Positions 45,853 through 57,955 of a stretch of DNA of 64,000 bases are shown here, piece after piece. Both the position numbers and the translations under genes were made by a program. The number at the start of each line of letters is the position of its first letter. Positions within the stretch are counted from its first letter, which is position 1. This stretch comes from Tetraselmis striata. Its lineage: Eukaryota; Chlorophyta; Chlorodendrophyceae; Chlorodendrales; Chlorodendraceae. Below the pieces are notes generated by a model. The model did not search any database, was not told the DNA's origin, and saw only the letters and a program-made list of their open reading frames with translations. The stretch is from contig VCJN01000299.1 of the NCBI GenBank assembly GCA_006384855.1, positions 31,005-95,004 of the forward strand, written 5' to 3'.

Positions 45853-48800
45853 CTACTGGGCGCCAGCAATTGTCGCCCCCGCAAGATTCAGGCCGCCCTT
45901 GAGCTGGTGGGCGCCGATATCGTTATCGCCGCGCATCATGGTGCAGAACCTGGGGGGGAAGCGGCCATCGCTCAGCTACAACTGCCGTCTGCAGACTAGG
46001 TGATGTTACCAAGCAGGGCACCGGCATAAACATACAGAATACCATGTATCACACATATATACATACATATACACACATATATATACATATGCACACATGT
46101 ATAAACACATATGTATACATTTATATACACATATATAAATGGATCTTTATCTATATCTACATATATATCTATACATGTATATGTAGATGTATGTATTTAT
46201 CTATACATATGTACATATGTATATATATGTACATGCACATACAACGTATGTAAACACAGTCGTATGTGGGCACCAGAGGAGTATGGGCGCGCACTCGTCG
46301 TAGTCGATCTTGCCGTTGTTGTCCTTGTCCACCTCCTTCAGGATCTGCTCGATGTTCTGCACGCTCATATCCTGCACCTGCTTCAGCGCCTCCTTCAGCT
46401 CGTCCATGGTGATGTAGCCAGAGCTGTCCTTGTCAAAGTGCTCAAACGCAGCCCGCAGGTTCTCCTCCTTGTTGAGCTTGCTCAAGTGCACCGTCGCAGC
46501 CAAAAACTCCTCGTAGTCAATGGTGCCGTCGCCGTCGATGTCGGCGCCATGCAGCAGCTCGTTGAGCTCTGCCTCGATGACGGGCTTGTTCTGCTTCTTT
46601 AACGTGGTGCGCAGCTCCTCCACAGTGATGGTACCACTGCCGTCCGTGTCGATGGATTTGAACAGCTGCCGCAGGCCGGTGACCTCCTCCACAGCCATGT
46701 TCTTCGCCATCACCTGATGTCCAGAGGATGAACATGGAAAAGGGGGGGGGGGGGGGGGGGGGGCATCAGCCAGATTCGTGGCGATATTTTGAACAGCGCC
46801 CAAAAGTGGACAATTATCCTCCCTTCCTTTCCTTTTCCCCTGTAGGGGGGTTGTGCTGGCGTGGCAGTGCCCCACCTTCAGCGCCTCCTTCTTGAGCCTG
46901 TTCAGGTTGGCAAACTTCTTGATGCGCGTGGCAATGGCGCTGTCCAGAGGCTTGTCAGACGCCACGCCGTTCTCCTTCATCCACTCGTGCTGCAGGATCT
47001 CATCAGCGGTGGCGCGTTTGCGTGGGTCCTGTGAGAGCAAAGGTGGGGTTAGGAAAGCGCCACGGGCGCGGGTGCAATGCCGCCCCGGGTGTCAGAGGGA
47101 GGCGGATACATCGGTGAGTGCGCACCTGCACAAGCATGCGCTTGATGCAGTCCTGCGCCTGCAGGGAGATGGTGGGCCAGGGGTCGGAGCTGAAGTCGAG
47201 GCGGCCCTTGAGGATCGAGTCAAAGATCTGCTGCTCGGTGTCACCCCAGAAGGGCGGCACGCCGCACACTAGGATGTACAGGATCACGCCGCAGCTCCAG
47301 ATGTCCGCCTCCTTGCTGTAGTGCCTCCTCAGCACCTCGGGCGCAACGTAGTACGCACTGCCCACAATGTCCCTGTACACGTCGTCGCCCTTGAAGAAGA
47401 CAGACAGCCCGAAATCGGTGGCCTTCAGGGTGGCGTCCTCCTTGGTGTCAGCCAGAAGGAAGTTTTCGGGCTTCAAGTCTCTGTGGGAGGCGGGAGGGTA
47501 GCAGGGTAACCACCACAGCCGCTAACCACTGACTGTTCGCACGCCGATTCCGACAAGACATCTGATGCGCTGCGCTCCCTCGCATGCCTCCCGCACTGCC
47601 CCCCCCCCTCCCCCCCCCATGCAGCCGGACTGTATCGCATGCACTCCGGAGGAGGCTGCCTCAGAGCCACCCTCCGGCTCATTTGGCGGGACGCGCACGC
47701 AGGGTGTGCTCACCTGTGGATGACTCCCAGCTGGTGGCAGTGGGCCACCACCTTGACCATGGTACGGATGAGCGTGGCGGCGTCCTTCTCACTGCGGGAG
47801 GGAGGGCAAACAGAGGGTCAGCCTGATTCAGCTATCCCCTCATTTCCTGGGGCAGGGAGCTATCTACGCTGCCTGCGTCGGCGCTTACCTGTAGTGCCCA
47901 CGGGCGACAATCCTGTCAAACAGCTCTCCTCCAGCGCACAGCTCCATGATCTGGTGGTGACAGGCAGGCCAGGAGCGGATGTAAGCCCAAACATCGCCGG
48001 GAGCGGTTGACAGGGTAGGCGGGAGAGGGGCGCACAGGAGGGTAGGCGCGGGTGGGGGCCCACGGGGGGGGGGGGGGGGGGGGGGAGGGGAGGCACCAGG
48101 TGCACGCTGTGCTTGTCCTCAAACGCCTCCTTCAGGGTGACAATGTTGGGGTGGCCAGCCAGGTGGTGCATGATCTGAATCTCCCGTCGCACATCCTCAA
48201 TATCCTCCGCCGTGCTGCAGTGCCGTTGGACAGGCAGGGGGGATCAGCAGCGCCCATGTGAGCAGAGATGCAGGATCGGGGCGCCACTTGCCCCTCTCAA
48301 AAAAAACCTCAAGGTATAACGTGCTCAACGCACATCGCTGACTACAGTGCGATAACGGGATGGGTGTGTGGCCTTACGTGAGCTTGCGCTTGGAGATGGA
48401 CTTGCAGGCGTACTGCGCCTGAGTGCTGCGCTCCACCGCCAGGCGGGTGGTGCCGAACTGCCCGCGCCCCAGAACCTTACCGAGCAGGAACACCGTGTTG
48501 ATGTCCGGCGTGTCCTTGCCCAGGATGTAGTTGTCAGACTTTTTCTTCTCCTTGGGCTTGGCGGCCGCCTGTGAAGCGACGTGAGCGGAGCTCAGACGAA
48601 ATTCCCTGAGCCCAGGCTGACGGTGGATTTTCCCGGGAAAGAAACGCCGTGGTTCGAGCGACGAGGAGACTCGCGCCGGATGCACCACGCAGTCCCACTC
48701 GTCGGCGTAGGTGCGTCCCAGCCAACATAACCGGTGTCAAACCGCCCTCGTTCGGCTTCGCGTCTCGGGCTTTCCGAGGCCAGAAACTTGGTATGTGGAT

Positions 48801-49738
48801 CTACCAGTACGAAGGAAACTCATCTCAAGCAGATACATACGGGGTAAGCAAGCTACTTAAAACTCGACAACGTCGCATCCAACACTCTGCCAACTTGTAA
48901 ATGCTCGCCCAGCACCCGCCAGGCATGTCGGGCTGGAGGGAAGATTTGTGATGTTTGGCAGCGCGATGTCATACCCACTGCCTCGTATGCGAATATGGGT
49001 CAAAGTACTACAATGCTCGTAGTGCGGGGTGCGATGCGCCGCGCTTGCCGTTAGGCCTGACGGGAGATCGCACATGTCAGGCGAGCATGGGAGCGCAAGC
49101 GCGCGAGTTGGCGACGGACAGCTCCCCGTCGATGAAACTTGTATGATTCGGGTAGCAAGGGGCTGCGTGGGCTGATCCTTGCCCCAGAGGAAGGGCGCTG
49201 ACAGGTGCCCGCGGGGTGAGGCTGCATAATATGTGTGCATGCGGGTGAACTTGCGAGCGTTTGTCTGCCAGCACGGTGCGCTCCGTCAGCACGACTTGGA
49301 AGGAGGCGGCTCTTGGAAGGAGGCGGCTCCAGGCGAATACGGGGCGGGCAGGTGGGCGCGGCAACGCGGGAGCAGGGAAGGAAAAATCGAGTGCTTGCAT
49401 AACTATATCGCAGCCAAAGAGGGGAACAACGGCCGGATCGGCGTATGGGTCGGAGCGCACGCGCGACGGCTTCGTTGTTATCGCTAAATATATTACGGCA
49501 TAGCGGTATACAAGCGAAGGGCCAATACTCTGCCATGCGGGAGGCAGGGCGGACGGAGGCCCACTGAGCCGCACATGCTGGCCATATCCTGGCCCAGAGA
49601 AATATGCAACAACAGGCCTCCTACCTTCCCGGTGCTGGCGGCTGGAGGGGGGGCGGGCTTGACTCCTGCACCGCCTGCTGCAGGTGGGGCGCTGGCCGCC
49701 GGAGCCTTGCCGCTGTCGGACGATAGGCAGTTACCCAT
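45853..49738 (-). CDS. Calcium-dependent protein kinase (CDPK)
   Basis: Nine exons, 49738-49625, 48568-48378, 48214-48097, 47950-47889, 47791-47714, 47480-47126, 47028-46876, 46713-46295 and 45949-45853, join with matching phases to give 528 residues. It is a Ser/Thr kinase activated directly by calcium. The N-terminus [10 protein letters not shown] offers Gly2 for myristoylation and Cys4 for palmitoylation, so membrane attachment is likely. A short Ala/Pro linker leads to the kinase domain with GRGQFG, the catalytic Lys in [25 protein letters not shown] and VAPEV. The autoinhibitory junction ([13 protein letters not shown]) is followed by four EF-hands with intact loops: [36 protein letters not shown] and [12 protein letters not shown]. 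The last exon completes [10 protein letters not shown] and adds a short Gly/Ala tail. The AT microsatellite at 46044-46250 lies in the last intron. Confidence 0.93.
46044..46250. repeat. ATAC/TATA microsatellite in the last CDPK intron
   Basis: Imperfect ATACAT repeats fill most of the intron 46294-45950. Confidence 0.85.
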
Positions 49739-50959
49739 CGCGACGCGACGCGATGTACGTGCGTGCAAGTACCAGGACCTGCTACAGTCTCACAGCACAG
49801 GGCAGCAGACGCTACACAGCCTGCACGCGGGGCTGGGAGCGCCTTATTACGGCCGTGTCTTGGAATAACAGCCGGCGTTATGCTGAATAGCAACTACCAC
49901 GGCGGGATGCGAGACACCTTCCTCGGTTTTACCTGCTACCTGTTCAGCGCATCTCGTCCGCCACCCCGGCCGGGCTCCGCCCCGCCCGCCCGGCCTAGCC
50001 TTGCGCGCCAGCCTGGTGATCGAGGCGCGCGTTTGACAGTTGGACTTCTGGCGGTGATGGACGACGAGGGCCGGAACGATCATTGGTACGAGCTACTCGC
50101 ATCGCCGTCGCGCGCGCAGATATGACGAAGTACACGAGCAGTGCGGTGCCGCCCGGTACTACGAGTAATACAGTACGTCAATAACATACTTCAGTAATGC
50201 CAGTGTACTACAGGCCGCAAAGTCCTGGGACAAGCCTGGACAAAAATGGGAAGCCGTGAGAACTGAGAAGGCTGCACGCCACATGGCATCGAATCGCTTC
50301 CTGCAGTATGCGGACTCGACATGGTGCACTTTTGAAACAGTAGCCCATGCCCTTCGTCGCATGGATCCGGTGGCGTGTGGTAGCGAAAAACAAAAACAAC
50401 TGTGGCGTTGATGAATAATGAATCACTTGAATTATATGCGTCCAACATTGGTTCAAAATACACTCTTCTGCAACATCGTGCATGGGCAAGAAGCGGCAAC
50501 AACTCGCATGCGAGGATTACCACTGAATGTGCGCCAGTGTAGTCCATTCCGCAGTACTGGGGACTGACGAACAAAGTGCGGGTTTTGAAACCGGAGGGGG
50601 GTGTTGTGCGCAGCGTCCCTACATACCAACCCGCCATGTGCGGGTCACTCCCGGCGCGAGCCGGGGACTGTGGGAGGGAGCATGAAGCGCGGAGAGTGGC
50701 TGGTTACAGAGAAGTGACCAGGCCCGCCAGGGCGCCGCACGCACCTAGGCATGCGTAGCAGTGCCTATAAAGCGCGCGCGCAGTGCTAGTGCGGACCATC
50801 AACGAGCGAGGATATATGTACTAACTATAGTACCAAGGCATACCCGCCTAGCTACATTATACACATGCTTTAGTGTACCAACACCGATTACAACACCTCC
50901 CCTCAATGTCGCTAGGGGATGCACCAAGCACGGGGTCCGGTTCCGACGAGAGGCGCTAG
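49739..50959. other. Upstream region of the CDPK gene
   Basis: Holds the CDPK promoter and spacer up to the gypsy element. No gene or clear motif is seen. Confidence 0.4.
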
Positions 50960-51369
50960 TGTTAGGCTCTAGCTTAAGCCTGTTCTTTAGGCCCTTTAGG
51001 ATGCAGCGGAAGGATTTAGAAAGTATGGCCAATCTCTTCTGGTTACAGGGGTTCCTGGGTTATAGTTCTGTCTCTGAATTCTCCTAGTAGACTTGTCCGA
51101 GGCGGTATTTATACCCGCCGAGGTCATAGTCATACCTGTGCTATGTTAGCCGGGTGTCATGGGATACCCGTGCTGTGTTAGCCACGTAAGGCTTGAGTCA
51201 GAGAACTCTAGAGAATTCCAGAACAGTCCTCGGCCTTATACCACTAATATTTACGCCCGCAATACTAATATGTACAGCGACTCCGCGGATGCGTAGTCGT
51301 ACTACCTTTGCGGGGTTATACCTGCTAGTATAGCAGAACATTATGGCTATAGGGAAATGGAGTATAACA
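50960..51369 (-). repeat. Gypsy LTR (3' LTR of element)
   Basis: On the plus strand it runs from TGTTAGGCTC to GGAGTATAACA, so the ends are TGTTA/TAACA. It is about 410 bases and differs from 62337-62758 at roughly 15 places, mostly single-base gaps. Confidence 0.88.
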
Positions 51370-51458
51370 CTCTCTCCCCCTTAAGCACAAGCGTCCTCGC
51401 TGTGCAGGTGTCACAGAACTACAGGAAACTACAGTCTTGGTCTTGATTTTTTTGAAGT

Positions 51459-52788
51459 TCAGGCGGAAGGTACTCGGCTTGGGTAGCGATTCCGGAACCG
51501 AATGAAGTCTGGGCTCTCAGTAAACTGTCGGTATGGTTTAGACAGTAAGAACGACCGGAAAATGTCCAGGTGCTTGACTCCGCGTAGGGGTTCCCAGGTG
51601 TCTTCGCTTGGTACGTTGTACGGGAACGCCCATCGCACTCGAAACAGTAGTCCAGTGCCATTGTTGTTGAAGGCAACATCGAGTATGTCCTGAACATGGA
51701 ATCGGTTTGCGTCATGGACAATCGGTACTCGTTCAGACTTCGCCGGTTGGTCAGGGTCGTCATACCACTTTTCCAGCATACTCGCGTGCACCACGTCGTG
51801 GACTCGTACGCCCGCAGGTAGTTGCAATCGGAAAGCAACTGGCGAGATCTGCTCTGTAATGACGAAGGGGCCCACGTAGCGATCGCGTAGCTTAGCACAG
51901 GGTTGCTGAATAAACTTCAGATGAGACGCTTTCAGCTTAACTCTGTCGCCGGTCTTGAATGGTACGGGTAGTCGTTTACGATTAGCTGCAGTCTGCATAC
52001 GAGTTTGAGCCTCCAGTACGCAATCATGCGCGAAGCGATGAAGCTCCTGTACATACTTGACGTGTTCCGGAAGAGCTCGAGTTGGCTCGGTTGTGAGTTG
52101 AGTAGTAGCAGGTGTAGTCGGCTCGAATCCCAAAGTCGCCTTGAAAGGGGACATAGTAGTCGAAGTCGACTGAGCAGCGTTGATCGCAAACTCCACGTTG
52201 GTGAGGTGGTTGACCCAATCATCGTGCAGGGGGTGCACGTAGCAGCGTAGCACTTGCTCCCAAGTTTGGTTAGTGCGTTCCGTCTGGCCATCGGTTGCTG
52301 GATGAAAAGCTGTAGAGATGTTCAGCTTAGTACCCATGGTCTTGAACATATTTTGCCAGAATTCCGACATAAATCTGGGGTCTCGGTCAGAGATGAGTTT
52401 AGCCGGTAGGCCGAAATGACGAAAAACTGAGCGATGCATAATCTCCGCCAGGCCTTCAGCAGTAACTGTCTTCGTAGTTGGCTCAACAATTACTCGCTTT
52501 GACAGTAGACATACGAAAATCACTACTGAGTCATACCCCTGGCACTCCGGAAGATCTGTGATTAAATCCAGGGATATTACCTCAAATGGTCGTGACGGTA
52601 CGTCATGGGGCTGAAGTAAGCCGTATGGCTTATGCCGGGCCGCCTTAGTACGTTGACAGGTAGGGCAGCGTCGCACGTAGTTAGTGACAGTCTGTTTCAT
52701 ACGGGGCCACCAGTACAGTTCCAAAGTACGCGCCAGTAGTCGTCGTCCTCCTGGGTGTCCAGCAGTAGGCGCGTCATGTAGTTCATAC
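51459..52788 (-). pseudogene. Gypsy integrase with C-terminal chromodomain
   Basis: The frame encodes the second half of the zinc-binding domain (RRCPTCQRTK), then the catalytic core with SLDLITDLP, HFGLPAKLISDRDPRF and HPATDGQTERTNQ (the D, D and E residues). After a GPF-like segment (DRYVGPFVITEQI) it ends in a chromodomain (DILDVAFNNNGTGLLFRVRW, then EDTWEPLRGVKH), which marks a chromovirus and targets integration to modified chromatin. The first half of the zinc domain (LYELHDAPTAGHPG) lies across the copia insertion. Apart from that insertion this is the best preserved part of the element. Confidence 0.85.
52784..52788. repeat. Target-site duplication CATAC (left)
   Basis: Matches 58223-58227. 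Joining the flanks through one copy restores the gypsy integrase frame. Confidence 0.85.
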
Positions 52789-53061
52789 TCTTATAGCCCT
52801 GGTGCAGGGCACGGTAGTAGGCCCCTGACGGAGGGGCAACCGATGGGAGGGCAGGAGGGATGGGTGAGGTTAAAGGAGTGCGGGCGGGCCCCCCGGCAGC
52901 GCCCGCGCCGCCATGTAGCGGCGCGAGCACCTGGCGGGACCCCAGGATACTGCTGTCGCAGTGCACATGCGCCAGCACTATACACTGCGGTGTGCACTTG
53001 TTGCACACCGCAGTGCACACCGTTGCACACTGCGATGCGCTAGTACTGCTGTACTATAATA
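52789..53061 (-). repeat. Copia LTR (3' LTR)
   Basis: 273 bases from TCTTATAGCCC to TACTATAATA on the plus strand. It contains a TGCACACCGCAGTGCACAC-type inverted repeat segment shared with the other LTR. Confidence 0.88.
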
Positions 53062-53083
53062 GCCCCTCTCAAGCATAGGCCGG

Positions 53084-53660
53084 TCATACAGTTGACTTAG
53101 TGCCCATGCATTGTCTAAACAGCAGTGTGTGGGTGGGTTCAGGCAAGGCTTTGGTGAGCCCATCGGCCAGCATCTTTGTTGTAGCGATGGGGGTGACAGA
53201 GATCGTTCCAGCATCCACTAGGTCTCGAGTGTAATGATGCTTGATGTCGATGTGCTTGGTTCTGTGCGAAGCCATGGGATTGTTGGCAAGTTTGACTGCT
53301 CCCTGGTTGTCCTCATAGACAATGGTGGGCCCTTGTTGCTGTTGGTGGATGTCTTGCAGCAGCTGCCTGAAGTGCACAGTGTTCTGTGCCGCTCTGCTGA
53401 GGGCAACGTATTCAGCCTCGGTGGTGGAGAGCGCTGTGGTCTCTTGTTGTTTGGAGTTCCATCCAATGGCACCACCATTGAGCATGCTGATGTCACCGGA
53501 CTGAGAGCGCCGGTTGCTGGTGTCAGCGGCCCAGTCGGAGTCTGAGTAGACTACGAGGCGAGCCCCCCCCGGTTCAGTGGCTCCGTAGTTGATGCCCATG
53601 CCAGGGGTGCCCTTGAGATAGCGGAGTACCCGTTTGAGCTGCATGAGGTGGGATCTTCTG
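53084..53660 (-). pseudogene. Copia RNase H region
   Basis: The frame reads MQLKRVLRYLKGTPGMGINY, then VVYSDSDWAADTSNRRSQSG, TALSTTEAEYVALS, VYEDNQGAVKLANN and HIDIKHHYTRDLV, all standard copia RNase H blocks, ending at a stop near 53084 before the 3' LTR. Confidence 0.82.
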
Positions 53661-54884
53661 CGGGGCAGACTGAAACCTGCTGAGGACGCTGATAGCAAAG
53701 GCGAGGTCCGGTCGGGTGCACATCGTGAGGAAGTTGACAGAGCCCAGGATGGCGCGATACGTTTCATGGTCCTCGCGGGAGAGCGGGGCCTTGTCGGCGT
53801 CGCTGGCGCTGGCAAGATCTGTGTAGTGGCCACTGCCCATGGGGGTCTTGGCCGGGGAGCAGTCCTGCATGCCGTACTTCTCCAACAGTTCGAGCGTGTA
53901 CTGCTCCTGGGATAGTCGGATGGTGCCGGAAGCCCAGCAACGAGTGAGGTCCATGCCCAGGACGAAGGCGGCCTCCCCGAAGTCGGTCATGTTGAACTCA
54001 GCACCCAATTACGGACTTGGCTGACCGGATCCACTCAACAGAGTCGGAGACGACGAGGATGTCATCCACATACACAAGGACGATGCCAGATGCCGTACCG
54101 TGGGTGGTTCATGCTGTACATGCTGGTGTCGGAGTTGGAGCGCGCAAGGCCAAGACCAGTGAGCGTTTTGTGGATGAGCTCATACCACTCCCGGGAGGCT
54201 TGTTTGAGACCGTAGATGCTCTTGAGGAGGCGAAGGACGTTGTCCGTGCCATCCTCGGCGCCCTTAGGTTGTCGCATGTAGATCTCCTCTTTGAGGGAGG
54301 CGTTCAGGAAGGCTGTCTCAATGTCGATCTGGTGGATGTGCATGCCGCGGGCAGCGGCCACGGCCAGACACGTGCGGAGGGTGCTGAGCTTGACGACGGG
54401 GGAGAAAGTGGCGTGGTAGTCCACCCCGGCTTGCTGGCTGAAACCCTTGAGCCACTAGGCGGGCCTTGAACCTGTTGACGCTGCCATCGGAGTTTGCCTT
54501 GACCTTAAAGACCCATTTGTTGCCGATAGCATGCCGTCCCACCGGGAGACGGGCGTAGGCAAAGGTGGTTCCGAGCGCGGAGGGAGCGGAGCTCACTGAC
54601 GATAGATGCGCGCCACTCTTTGTGGTATTTGCCAGCAAGTGCATGCTTGATGGTGTCAGGCACCGGGATGCGGGACGCTGGAGGATACTGGCCCGGAGCG
54701 ACGGCAGGAGGTACCGGCGAGGCGTCCAGCTCATGCCAATCGGAGGCCGGGCTGGCCGGAGGCGCGGGGCGCTTGGTAGGACGGGAGAGAACCGGCGTAG
54801 CTGTGGCTGCAGCCGCCGCGAAAGGGCTGGCAGGAGAGAGCCGCGTCCTGGGAGGGACCGGCGAGATGAGCTACATGGGGGCAC
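53560..54884 (-). pseudogene. Copia reverse transcriptase region
   Basis: Landmarks are [56 protein letters not shown] and LLKSIYGLKQASREWYELIH. Then FGEAAFVLGMDLTR and YRAILGSVNFLTMCTRPDL follow in another frame. The family YVDD region near 54060 is frame-broken. Confidence 0.78.
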
Positions 54885-55065
54885 GTCTGCTGGGTGGACG
54901 GCGGAGGCGCATGGGCCGGAATCCCCTCGAGGAAGGCAACGTGGACGGAGCGAATGACGCGGCCGGACTGGAGATTAGTACAGCCAATAGCCAGGGCCGT
55001 CATCGCACTGACCAACCAGCATACACTTGAGAGCGCGGGGCTCGAGTTTGAGATGAAAGCGGTCC

Positions 55066-55944
55066 TCAAGACGGAGGTAGGCAGTGCAGCCGAGCACACA
55101 CGGAGGTCACTGAGATCGACTCGCGGGACGCCGTGGAGGAGGCAATAGGGCACTCCACCAGCACCGTTGGCCGCCGTCGGCGACGGAAGCCTGTTCGCAA
55201 GGAAAGCAGAATGACGCATGGCGAGGCCCCCAGAACCGGCGAGGCGCGGTGGCTATGTTGCATGAGGCAGACTGCTCGCTGACCCAGACTCCCCCAACGA
55301 CGCTCGACGCGACCGAGTTGGTGGTGAGCGTATGGGGCAGTGAACCTATCAGAGAAGCCACACTCGCGAACCATGGACCGGCAGGCCGTATCGAGGTAGT
55401 TGGGGGTCACAGTCAAACTTGATGGACGGGGGCAAAGCGGCGCTGACCGGCCTTCGAGCAGATGGTGCGAATTTGCAGCAGGACGAGGCGAAGCTGGGTG
55501 ATGATATCTCGTTTGGAGGAGAGGGCAGCGAGCCAGATTCAGTTGGAGTAGTGATCGATTACACCGAGGAGGAACTTGGCCCCACCTACCCCGGGGACAT
55601 CCATGGGACCGAAGACATCAGAGCTAAAAAGCCGAGAACGGCTGAACAACGCTGGCAGGAGCGCGAGAGACGCTAGCGTGTCGCAACTTGCCCATGATGC
55701 AGGGCTCGCAGTCTGGCATGGCAGCATCCGCAGCAGCAGGAACACCAACGACGGACTCCGAGCGAAGCAAGGCCTTCATGCCGTCCCTGCCAGGGTGGCC
55801 GAGGCGAAGGTGCAAGCGATGGGCATCAGGCGGCGACTCAGGCGGGCCCTTGTAGGCAAGGCACCGCAGATGGAGGGGCCGCACCAGGAGACTCGGCGTG
55901 GCCACCGGTGAGAAAGGGCAGGTCATTGACCATGGTGAGGACAA
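55066..55944 (-). pseudogene. Copia integrase region
   Basis: The zinc-binding part reads HLRLGHPGRDGMKALL and then CEPCIMGK (HHCC). The core begins LFSSDVFGPMDVPG with the first Asp and continues in another frame to RFTAPYAHHQLGRVERRWG with the catalytic Glu. Frame changes break it. Confidence 0.7.
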
Positions 55945-57836
55945 GGGAGCCGTGAGAGTCCGTGGCGGAGGGCGCCCCTCGAGCAGGATACGAGAAGCTG
56001 ACGCCGTGCTCGCGACGAAGGTATTCCTGAGAGAGGATGGTAGGAGCGCCCCTGGCTGTCATGCCGGGGGCATGTGCCGCGCGCACTGTCAGGGGGCGGC
56101 TGACACCATCGGAGTAGACAACGGAGATGTCAATTGAGCCAAAGCCGAGGATGTCAACGCCGAGGCCAGAGCACGGGACCGGGGTGGTCAAGGGGGAGTA
56201 GGCGCGGAAGCGCGAGACGTCGGGTTCCATGCAGATGTTGGCACCACCGTCGACAAGAAACATGCCGGAGGCGGCGACGGGGAGCGGGGCGGCGGCCTTC
56301 CCACAGAATACCGAAAGGAAACCAGCATGGATGCCACTCGGCCCCGCATGTGCCATCATGGCGTTAGGAGCTGCGCTGTCCGGGTTGCCGAGGAAGGCCA
56401 TCATGTGGGAGAGTTCATCGGAAACGCCGATGCAGCCGACACGGGAGAAACAACAGCTTGATGAGTGGCAGGGGCAGGAGGCGGCGCAGCAGTTGGCGCA
56501 GCCGGAGCCTGGTTCAGGGGGCAGTGCGCATGCCAGTGGAAACGCTTGCCCTGCCCTTTTGATTCGCAGATGCGGCACGGGGTCGTGGGCGGATGCTGCC
56601 GGGCGTTGTTCTGCGGGCCACCACGGGGGGGACGAGCGTAGGGGGGTCGAGCCGGAGGGGGGGGCACGGGCCATAGCGGCGACGACCGCAGCCTCCACCT
56701 GCGAGTGCAGCTGAGTGTGCATAGCCGCAGCGAAGGCGGCAACGTCTTGGCCGGGGCGGGTTGGCTTGCTGTCGGGAGTCGTTGGGTGGCGGTGCATCAT
56801 GTCGCACAGGCGGCCGTAGGAGATGTCCTCCGCCCGAGTCTCGGCTGCGTCGAGGGCGGAGAGTATGGTGTCTCTGGCGACTGTGTTGTGCATGCCAGCG
56901 AGGGTAGCAGCGACGAGCACGTTCTCGTGGAGCACGTTGGAGTGCAGGGAGACAGGGCTGTCGTTGAGCTCGTGATAGGCGTTCAGCATGCGCTGGGTGA
57001 AGGCCCCCTGATCCTCAGACGGGGACTGCGGCTGCTGGAGAGCCAAAAGGTGGCGCACAGTGCGAGCCACGCCTCGGCAGTCGAGGTGTGTGCACAGCTG
57101 GTCCCAAGCCAGGGTGCCGGGATTGTCGGCGGCAGCGAAGGTGTCCGAGCGCCTCAAGTTCCGGAGGCGTGTGGCAGCCGTCGGATGAGACTTCATGACA
57201 ACTGTGAGCGTGGCGGAGAGCTGTTGCTGCAAGAGACTGAACGATTCCGCGGTCAGGCCGTGTGCTGGTGGACGAGCCCCAAGGAGGACAGCGACAAGGA
57301 CGGGGTTGACAGTCGTCAGGTGGGCGAGGAAATCGTCGCGGTAGATGGGCCAGGAGTCAGTTGTCGAGAACTGGGAGAGAGCGGTCTTGAGGGAGCGACC
57401 AAGGTCATGCGCGCCGAGCTGGCGAGGGGGCGCGACAGGGAGAGCGCCAAGATCGTCACCAAGGGAACCAGGAGAGAGCGGGGGGCGGCATGGGAGCAGG
57501 AACCAGAGCAGGAGCAGGGGCGGACGTGGCGGCATGGTGTGCTGTGTCGCCTGGGTCAGGCTTGGGCGAGAGCGAGGGCTGGCGCAGCTCCTGCACTACC
57601 GCGCGGGTGGCGGCAGTGGCAGCATCGTGCGCGATGGTGCGCATCTCCGCGACCATCTGGGACATCTGCTCGGCTGAGGCAGCTTGCTGGATCTGCACGG
57701 CGCGCTGTGCCGCTGCGGAGCTGACTTGCCCCCATGAGGCAGGGGACAGGGGGCCAAAGGACTGACCGAGTGCGGGCCACTGGTCGGAGGATCGCCTGCG
57801 CCTGGCGGCGGCGGGGGCGGGCTGTCGGACATACAA
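55838..57836 (-). pseudogene. Copia gag and protease region
   Basis: A long frame (57535-55838) carries gag helices (TALSQFSTTDSWPIYRDDFL, then DQGAFTQRMLNAYHELNDS) and later a protease with MFLVDGGANICMEPD (catalytic DGGA). The gag N-terminus is in other frames upstream (to about 57836). A CCHC-like knuckle (CRICESKGQGKRFHWHAHC) is in a third frame near 56560, so frameshifts are present on both sides. Confidence 0.7.
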
Positions 57837-57943
57837 ACGCTCACGGAAAAACCGGGCGACAGGGCCAGGAGGGCGCGCCGTGCAGGCGGGCGCGGCGCGA
57901 CGAGACGGAGCACACAGCGGGAAGCGACGCTGTGAGGCTAGGA

Positions 57944-57955
57944 GGGCCCATAACC
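57944..57955 (-). other. Copia primer-binding site, half-tRNA iMet type
   Basis: Directly inside the 5' LTR the minus strand reads GGTTATGGGCCC. This is complementary to the anticodon stem-loop of initiator tRNA-Met (GGGCCCATAACC), as in Drosophila copia, which is primed by a cleaved half tRNA. Confidence 0.75.

Noticed and set aside
45718-45999. 93-residue plus-strand frame
   Set aside because: It overlaps the last CDPK exon on the other strand, which has family support.
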